A stretch of 64,000 nucleotides of DNA from JAPLHP01 sp963720375 (lineage in GTDB: Bacteria; Chloroflexota; Dehalococcoidia; UBA2247; RBG-13-53-26): assembly GCA_963720375.1 (NCBI GenBank), contig CAVRFM010000009.1, forward strand, positions 52,802 to 116,801, in the 5' to 3' direction. This document shows, piece after piece, positions 58,467 through 64,000 of this stretch. The position numbers were made by a program, and so were the translations under genes. Within the stretch, counting starts at the first letter, position 1, and each line of letters opens with the position of its first letter. The notes under the pieces were generated by a model. That model did no database searches, was not told where the DNA came from, and worked only from the letters and a program-made list of their open reading frames with translations.

Positions 58467-59449
58467 GTCACAGCTCCTCTTTGGGAACGCCTTTGGCGCC
58501 AGCCATTGTAGACATCTCTCAGGCTTACAAACAGGCCCTTCGGCATGAAGATCATTACCAGCATCAGTAGTAATCCGTACACAATGACATCGTTATTACC
58601 CAGTTGCACCAGAACCTCGCTCTTCAAGTACTGGATAGTTGCTGCGCCGAAGATGGCTCCCCAGATACTGGCCAGTCCTCCTACTACAGCCATTACCAGA
58701 ATCATCACTGAACCGAGGAAGTCGAAGGAACTGGGGCCGATAGCATGAGTGTGGTGGGCATATAGACTGCCGGCCAGCGAGGCGAATACGGCGCTGAGCA
58801 CGAAAATCTTCACCTTGAATTGAGCTGCATTGATGCCTATCGACTCAGCGGCAGCCTCGCTGCTATGGATGGCTCTGAGGGCCCTACCTGTTCGTGATCT
58901 GACGATGTTCTGCGAGATCAACAAAACACACACACAGAAGAACCATACCAGAAAGTAGCGCTTTAGATTGCTGTCGAAGGCGAAACCGCCAATGGAAAGG
59001 TTGGGAATGCCACCCAGTCCATCCGGCCCCCCGGTGTACTGGCTCAATTCCCTGAACAGAATCCATACGATTATGCCCAGGCCGAGGGTGGCCATGGCCA
59101 AATAATTGCCTTTCAGCCTGAAAATGGGCAAGCCAATGGCATATGCGAAGATGCCGGTGCCCGTTGCGGCTATCAGCATTGCCAGCCACGGGTTGATGTT
59201 GTACCTTGTGCTCAGGATTGCGGAGATGTAGGCCCCTGTACCAAAGAAAGCGGCTTGCCCCAGAGATACCTGCCCCGTGTATCCCATGAGTAGGCATAAC
59301 CCAACGGTAACCATGGTGCTGATACCGATAAGGGTCAGGAGGAAAGTCTTCTGCCCCAGGAACCATTGAGAGGGGAGCAGGATCAAGAGAAGCAGAAATG
59401 CGACCATTGCCAGGTATGACCACTTGTTTTTCTTCAATGTGGCCAGCAT
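58463..59449 (-). CDS. livM: Branched-chain amino acid ABC transporter permease LivM
   Basis: An inner-membrane permease of 328 residues with about nine helices. The LivM marker is GYTGQVSLGQAAFFGTGAY, and the EAA-like loop toward the ATPase contains SRTGRALRAIHSSEAAAESIGI. The ATG overlaps the livH stop (TGATG). With LivH it forms the channel for branched-chain or other hydrophobic amino acids. Confidence 0.95.
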   Translation of the reverse strand: MLATLKKNKWSYLAMVAFLLLLILLPSQWFLGQKTFLLTLIGISTMVTVGLCLLMGYTGQVSLGQAAFFGTGAYISAILSTRYNINPWLAMLIAATGTGIFAYAIGLPIFRLKGNYLAMATLGLGIIVWILFRELSQYTGGPDGLGGIPNLSIGGFAFDSNLKRYFLVWFFCVCVLLISQNIVRSRTGRALRAIHSSEAAAESIGINAAQFKVKIFVLSAVFASLAGSLYAHHTHAIGPSSFDFLGSVMILVMAVVGGLASIWGAIFGAATIQYLKSEVLVQLGNNDVIVYGLLLMLVMIFMPKGLFVSLRDVYNGWRQRRSQRGAVT

Positions 59450-60337
59450 CAGCCTGCCCTCTCCTCCTCCGACAGCTTGCGCGACCTAATGAGCAGTATC
59501 AACAGAAGAACAACAAGTGCGATAGCCTCTTTGTAGGCGGAAGTGAAAGGTCCCCAGTTGAGTGCGACTGCCAGTGACTCCACTAATCCCAGCATAATGC
59601 CGCCGATAACCGTGACGATCTGGCTTCTGAATCCCCCCACAGAAGCCGCCACGAAGCCCTTGAGACCAAGCATGGCTCCCACATTGTAGGATGTTGTACT
59701 TAGGGGGGCTATGATTACTCCGCCTAAAGCGCCCAGCGCTGCTGCCATCGCGAAGGCGATCAGCGCCATTGTCTTGGGGTTGATACCGACGAAAGTGGCG
59801 GCAGTCCGGTTCATGGCGCAGGCCTTTAGGGCTTTGCCCATCATGGTGTAGGAGAAGAACAGATGCAGGACGATTGTTGCTGCCAAGGTGGTGCCGATTA
59901 TCCAAAGTGCCTGTGGTTGAATACTGGCTCCGAAGATGGACAGCGCGACTGTCACCGGTGAAGAAAGGTGGGGCCACGGGGTTTGCCCCCCATATCCGGC
60001 CGGCGATGCCCTCAACGAAAATGGAGGCTCCGATGGTGATTATGATCAGGCTTACCACGGAAGCCCTTCTCGCTGTTCTGATGGCCAGCAAGTACAAAGC
60101 TGCACCAATAAGTGTGGCGATGATTATTGAAAGGAGCAGGGCGGGGAAGATGGAGAGCCCGGCAGATTTAGCTAGGAAGAAGGACAGCATGCCGCCCAGC
60201 ATCACAAAATCGCCTTGAGCGAAATTGATGATGCCGGTCACACTGAATATGATGGTGAACCCCAGACCTATCAGGGCATATATGCAACCTTGGGTGAGAC
60301 CAGATATGAGGCTCTGAACGAAAAGCCCTGTCGTCAT
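59449..60337 (-). CDS. livH: Branched-chain amino acid ABC transporter permease LivH (frameshifted)
   Basis: The partner permease. The first frame from ATG 60337 has SGLTQGCIYALIGLGFTIIF and GIINFAQGDFVMLGG, the LivH marks, and runs to FFTGD. Skipping one A at about 59952 continues VALSIFGASIQPQALW in the next frame, then GKALKACAMNRTAATFVGI and the C-terminal RSRKLSEEERAG, ending at 59449. One net +1 base is the only lesion. The combined 295 residues are normal. Confidence 0.93.
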
Positions 60338-60368
60338 TCAACACGTCTCTTGGCTGGTTCTACTAGAA

Positions 60369-60401
60369 AATGAGGGGGAAAGTGGCACTTTCCCCCTCAT
60401 T
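60369..60401 (-). promoter_or_regulatory. Long hairpin in the livJ-livH gap
   Basis: AATGAGGGGGAAAGTG and CACTTTCCCCCTCATT are exact complements, 16 bases each, separated by one base, so a 14- to 15-base stem with a tight loop can form. It lies between the binding-protein gene and the permease gene. Such hairpins often stabilise the upstream message or stop part of the transcripts so that more binding protein than permease is made. Confidence 0.75.
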
Positions 60402-60431
60402 GAGCGTCTTTGGCCTAGGAATCAGGTTGAC

Positions 60432-61689
60432 TTACTGCAACAAAGTCCACTGCTTATTGACAATCTTGACCATCACAAGACAGTCCATCGATAGTCCATT
60501 GTGGTTGGATGCAGACATGTTGTAAATGCCACTGATACCGACGAAGCCGCCAGTTTCAGGGAAACCAGTGCTGTTGATGCTGCTCTCGATGTAATCCCTG
60601 ATCTTCGCTCTTACGGTTTTCAGCGTGTCATCATTGGAGTTTATGGCCTTCGGACTCTCCTGGACTGCGTTCTTCAGAGCTGTCACTACCATGTTTAGGG
60701 CATCGTAGGCATGCCCTCCGAAGGTATTGGCTGTCCCGGTGCCGTACAATGGCATCGAAGTCATCCCGATATTTCAAGAGGAGTGCCTTCTGCGGATCGG
60801 TATCACTAAGATTGTCAGCAATCGGCAGCTTGCCGGCGGGGAATATGACCCCATTGGCAGCGCTACCGGCAAGATCAATGAATGACTGGAAGGCGATGCC
60901 ATGGCTGCAGAACAGGGGAATCGTCATGCCCAGTGTTACCATGTTGCGGGCCACAATAGCCGGCCCGGGGTTGGTGCCCCAGCAAATCACTGCTTGAGCG
61001 CCGGAATCCTTGATGATGCCAAGCTGCGTCAGCATGTCGACATCGTCTGTATTGTATGTCTGGGCCTAGGTGATGGTGATACCATACGCAGAGGCCTGGG
61101 CCGTGAGATTGGCTTTACCGTCTGCACCGAACCCGGCGGTGTCAGTGATGATACCGATCTTGGAGATGTTCTGTGACTGGAGGTAGCCATAGAGCCTCTG
61201 AACCACCATTACGCTGGTTTGTGGAGTGCTGAAGATCCAGTGCCTGTCATTTGTTGTGGCCGGGGCGGCGTATGGGGTGACTATCGATACGCCGGCAGCA
61301 CAGGAGATCAGAGGGATCTCCGCGTTATCGCACACGTCGAGGATAGCGTTGGTGTCACCGGTGCCGGTAGGCCCGATTATGGCTACCACCTTATCGTCAT
61401 TGATAAGCTTGTCTGCCAATGTTGCACAGTTGGCTGCAACACTTTCACTGTTGTAGGAAACGACTTCTATGGGGTGTCCGTTGATGCCGCCCGCAGCATT
61501 GATCTGGTCCACCATCATATCCACTGTCTGTTGCTCCGGTTCGCCGAGCGGGGAATTGAAACCGGTGGTTGCAAAGATGGCCCCCACCTTATATGGCTCA
61601 TTCGCTTCGTTCCCGCCGCATCCCGCTATAGGGATAACTGCAGCTACTAGTAGTAATGCAGCCAGTAATAGGTACAACCGACTTCTCAT
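60432..61689 (-). CDS. livJ: Branched-chain amino acid-binding lipoprotein LivJ-type (in-frame TAG and frameshift)
   Basis: A periplasmic-type ligand-binding protein of the Peripla_BP_6 family. ATG 61689 opens a lipoprotein signal (LYLLLAALLLVAAVIPIAGCGG) with the lipobox cysteine in IAGC, so it is membrane-anchored. VGAIFATTGFNSPLGEPEQQ and GGINGHPIEVVSYNSES are typical. A TAG at 61068-61066 interrupts GITIT-stop-AQTYNTDDVDM in frame. A net +1 base near 60760 moves the frame before MPLYGTGTANTFGGHAYDAL, and the end is at 60432. All parts match the family, so I expect an intact native gene. First gene of the 11-kb operon. Confidence 0.92.
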
Positions 61690-62027
61690 GTCTCTTTCTG
61701 ACCCCCCTTTTCTTTGTAGTCTGATCCAGATGTTGGATTTGGCTGGCATTATAGCAGGTAACAATCCGAGCCTGCAAGTATTCGGGAAAACCAGATTGAT
61801 TTTGGGCTTCCAGTCGGCGAGTTCGTGGTAGCCGTCTCGTAGTGTGGATGGGTTCAAGGGTTAATGGCTTTGATGGCACGAGTTCTGGAGCCTATGGACC
61901 TGTGGTCTGCGGAGGGTTGACAGGTCTGCTCGAAGCTGTAGCCCTCCTGCTTCTCTTAGCTATTGTAAGGAGTTACAGGTGGATTCCGAAGCTTCTGGGC
62001 CTCGTTTGCTATGGCGATTGTTGCTGA
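61690..62027. other. Region upstream of livJ, no gene recognised
   Basis: About 340 bases that should hold the promoter of the liv-ior-aor operon. I cannot point to a convincing promoter or operator. Confidence 0.4.
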
Positions 62028-62279
62028 TTACATCACTCCTGCCTCTGTCAGGGACCGGCGCATGGAACGAACCGCTCCCTTGTCGGTCTCCTTTTGCGGG
62101 TGTGGCCGGTGAAAAACCGCCCGCACCCCGTTCAGGGCGATTCTGACCCGTGATCCCTCGCCCTCGGTGATTTCCGCACCGACCGCCCTGAGCATGCCTT
62201 CGATGTCCCGCCAGGGAATGTTGAACCTGACCGGATCGTCGAAAACCGCTTCTAGCGTCTGTTGATGCTTCTGATTCAT
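62028..62279 (-). CDS. hicA: HicA-like toxin, orphan
   Basis: An 83-residue protein with the HicA double-stranded RNA-binding fold: TLEAVFDDPVRFNIPWRDIEGMLRAVGAEITEGEGSRV and then VRAVFHRPHPQKETDKGAV, including the HRPHP loop with the active-site histidine region. HicA toxins cleave mRNA. The antitoxin HicB normally follows on the same strand, but after the stop at 62028 no HicB-like frame is seen. It is more GC-rich than the core genes to the left, suggesting transfer. The ATG at 62279 has GGGGACAGG directly upstream. Confidence 0.82.
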   Translation of the reverse strand: MNQKHQQTLEAVFDDPVRFNIPWRDIEGMLRAVGAEITEGEGSRVRIALNGVRAVFHRPHPQKETDKGAVRSMRRSLTEAGVM

Positions 62280-62831
62280 CCTGTCCCCAATAGTATCATC
62301 GGATGATACTACAGTCAAGGAGAGAAACCTGTCGCGAATAGCCCGCCGTACCGGTTGCCCGACAACCACGCCCTGCCCAGCGAGGGGGGGTGGGGGTCGG
62401 GAGACCGCTCCGAGCCGCTATTCGGCTTCGACCGCGCGGCCACTATCGCGGGGACGGGTAAAGTTTTCGAGGAATTCCCCCACTTCCCTCCCGGAACACA
62501 GAGAAAGGCTAGCGGGGTCCAGAGGGCGGCAATGAGCCCCCGGTCGCCGGCATGGATGCGGCGACATCTTGCAGGGATGCAAGCCGGAGCCATGCAGGAT
62601 GTATCCGATCTCAAGCCGCTGCCTGGCTGGGTCGTTCGACATCTCGGACCGCATGACGTGAGGTGCAGAGGGAGGATCATTATGCCATAAACGGTGGTCG
62701 CCTGAAGAGATTAGTGCCGGTAGGGCGTATGATTCGCGGACGAAGGAGAGGTACTTCGACACGGCCAATTCTCTGGCTGTTCCTCCCGAAAGTGCAAGCC
62801 AGGGCGTCGGTGGCGAGATTGGATCAAGAGT
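62280..62831. other. GC-rich stretch without recognised gene
   Basis: About 550 bases with long open frames on both strands, as expected by chance in GC-rich DNA. None shows a domain. The minus-strand reading near 62800 resembles a short piece of transposase next to the inverted repeat. Confidence 0.4.
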
Positions 62832-62884
62832 ATTTTGTTGTTGGTGCCTTCCACCGGCCCGTTGGAAGGCACCAACAACAAAAT
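62832..62884. repeat. Perfect 22-base inverted repeat at the end of an ISL3 fragment
   Basis: ATTTTGTTGTTGGTGCCTTCCA (62832-62853) and its complement (62863-62884) flank a 9-base spacer. Both arms encode the same transposase stretch (EGTNNKI) in opposite directions, so this is a head-to-head pair of IS fragments or a fold-back junction. Confidence 0.8.
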
Positions 62885-62984
62885 CAAAACCATGAAACGC
62901 CAAGCCTATGGGTTTCGAGACCAAGAGTTCTTCCGACTCAAAATACTCGGAATCCATCAAACCAAGTACGCTTTAGTCGGATGA
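62850..62984 (+). pseudogene. ISL3-family transposase, C-terminal fragment
   Basis: The frame reads TGPLEGTNNKIKTMKRQAYGF, then RDQEFFRLKILGI and HQTKYALVG before TGA 62982-62984. This is the conserved end of DDE transposases of the ISL3 type, including the glutamate of the catalytic triad in LEGTNN. Only about 44 residues remain. To the left the homology ends in the inverted repeat. To the right, a ParB-like fragment begins on the other strand. Confidence 0.85.
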
Positions 62985-63128
62985 ACCAGAAATCTGCCCG
63001 TAACGCCGCAGGCTGCGGGCCATCGCCTCTTCAGCCTCCAGCACCGCCAGGCGATAGCGGCCATACCGCACGTCGATCTCCTCCAAGGGCAAGGCCCGAA
63101 CTGCCCGCAGACCAGTTCGACACGGCAC
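62973..63128 (-). pseudogene. ParB-like N-terminal fragment cut at the IS boundary
   Basis: From GTG 63128 the frame reads LRAVRALPLEEIDVRYGRYRL and SLRRYGQIS, the start of a ParB/Spo0J-type nuclease domain as found in proteins linked to transposition cassettes. The next expected residues (a PVVV-like strand) are missing, and the frame enters the antisense of the ISL3 end and stops. I infer that the IS insertion removed the rest. Confidence 0.6.
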
Positions 63129-63863
63129 ACCTCGATGGAAGACAAAGGCCTCTCCTCGTCCCTTCCTGGAACCCGTACTTCCCTTCAGGCCCTGACAAAA
63201 CGGGGACTGGCTCCCGGTGCCTCGCCGAAAACGGCCGAATCGAACCCCCGAGGGCGCCCGGCCCCCGTTTTGTCAGCCGATGGCCAGCGGACGTGGGATC
63301 CAGGCCTTTCCCAAGCTGCCACAATATTCGACAGCTAGCGGAAGCCGTCCGGCGGACCGCCCAATCGCTCCCAACGATCCTCGTCGGAACCACTTGCAGA
63401 TGCCGTCCCCGGCGGGCTTCACGCTGGCGAACTCGCCGTAAAGCCTCACGGCACAAGCACGAACAGAACTTTCTCAACGGCGAGCGCCGCTCGGGCAGGA
63501 ACAACTCGTAGCAGCCCGGCCGCAAACAGGGGATTTTTTCAGAATCTCCCCCTTCTGATGGCCCTCGCAGGCCGCCGCCGGCTGCCCCTCGGACCGTTCG
63601 CGCTGCTGATGCACACGCTCGCGGTAACGGCAGGCCTGCTGGCGGCGGCACTCCTTGCCCCGCTCGCTCGCCCGATACCGCCGCGCAGCCTGCCACACCG
63701 ACCACTGCCGCGCCGACTCGCGGCAGGCTTCGCTACAGTGCCGCGCCCGAGGATGAAGGGGCGAAAACCACTTCTCGCACCCCTTCAATAGACAGATCCG
63801 CAGACGGCAATGGATCGGGACTTGCCATCGCGGCGAGCCGCAATCATGCTCAAGATGGACCAC
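63031..63863 (-). CDS. Double zinc-ribbon-like protein of mobile cassettes (frameshifted)
   Basis: The first frame from GTG 63863 has a cysteine site CLLKGCEKWFSPLHPRARHCSEAC followed by a very basic helix RQWSVWQAARRYRASERGKECRRQQ. At the run AAAAAA near 63535 one base seems to be missing; the next frame then gives the second site LRPGCYELFLPERRSPLRKFCSCLCREALRRV. Proteins with this pair of sites accompany the ParB-like gene and transposases in other genomes, to my knowledge without a tested function. The distal part past about 63300 has no clear homology, and the frame stays open to 63031. The region is GC-rich and foreign in look. Confidence 0.55.
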
Positions 63864-64000
63864 GGGAGTTGCTGCTCCCGAAGGTCAAGTCCCGGGGCGG
63901 AGCCACCTTCTCCGTTCCGGGACGCTTCTGAATCCCTACCTCCTGCTCATCCTCTCTCGGTTCAGCTTAATCACACCGCACCTCCGTTCTCCACGATTCC

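Noticed and set aside
62355..62690. Plus-strand 111-residue open frame
   Set aside because: No recognised domain; expected by chance in GC-rich DNA of the mobile region.

Overview
The window looks like chromosomal DNA of an anaerobic bacterium, most likely an uncultured Chloroflexota of the Dehalococcoidia type. This is a judgement from gene content and not from a marker gene. The content includes rubrerythrin, several ferredoxin-like proteins, an aldehyde:ferredoxin oxidoreductase, an indolepyruvate:ferredoxin oxidoreductase, EtfAB, CoA-transferase and acyl-CoA ligase genes, a DUF6125 protein, lone CoA-binding subunits of NDP-forming acyl-CoA synthetases, and tandem GPR1/FUN34/YaaH acetate carriers. 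I see no rRNA, tRNA or CRISPR array.

Layout. 1-3 kb: end of an acyl-CoA ligase, rubrerythrin, ferredoxin, nitroreductase. 3-5.6 kb: a drug-type ABC exporter with two small membrane proteins. 6.4-8.5 kb: MsrB, MsrA, pirin. 8.7-11.2 kb: a nucleoside-diphosphate-sugar epimerase-like gene and a HEPN-like gene, bracketed by two inverted 75-bp palindromic repeats. 11.5-12.5 kb: QueF and TrmO. 12.6-16.2 kb: a very repetitive PKD/IPT surface protein. 16.7-21.5 kb: SnoaL-like, DUF6125, lone acyl-CoA synthetase subunit, HTH/4Fe-4S protein and biotin carrier. 21.4-25.9 kb: radical SAM activase, Lon-like protease, HIT protein. 26-28.4 kb: CoA transferase and DUF3800. 28.6-32.9 kb: EF-G paralogue and EtfAB. 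33.1-36.8 kb: chorismate mutase, DAHP synthase, RibF, TyrS. 36.8-41.4 kb: aminotransferase, SerA, LysE, a second DAHP synthase. 41.7-45.9 kb: MgtA-type ATPase and a second lone acyl-CoA synthetase subunit. 46.1-50.3 kb: AcsA, two acetate carriers, a carbonic anhydrase-like protein. 50.4-61.7 kb: one long minus-strand operon (livJHMGF-iorAB-paaK-ACT-aor-ferredoxin). 62-64 kb: an orphan HicA toxin and a graveyard of mobile-element pieces.

How the genes work together. The 11-kb minus-strand operon reads as a module for taking up amino acids, oxidising their 2-oxo acids to acyl-CoA with ferredoxin as acceptor, activating free aryl acids and handling aldehydes. The acetate carriers and AcsA, the CoA transferase, EtfAB and the acyl-CoA ligase fit a fermentative or anaerobically respiring life on acids and CoA esters.

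Sequence quality. At least fourteen otherwise well-conserved genes carry a frameshift, and ten or eleven of these are net +1 changes outside homopolymers. Two genes also hold an in-frame TAG. This points to uncorrected insertion errors in the assembly more than to gene decay. Spans given for broken genes cover all pieces.
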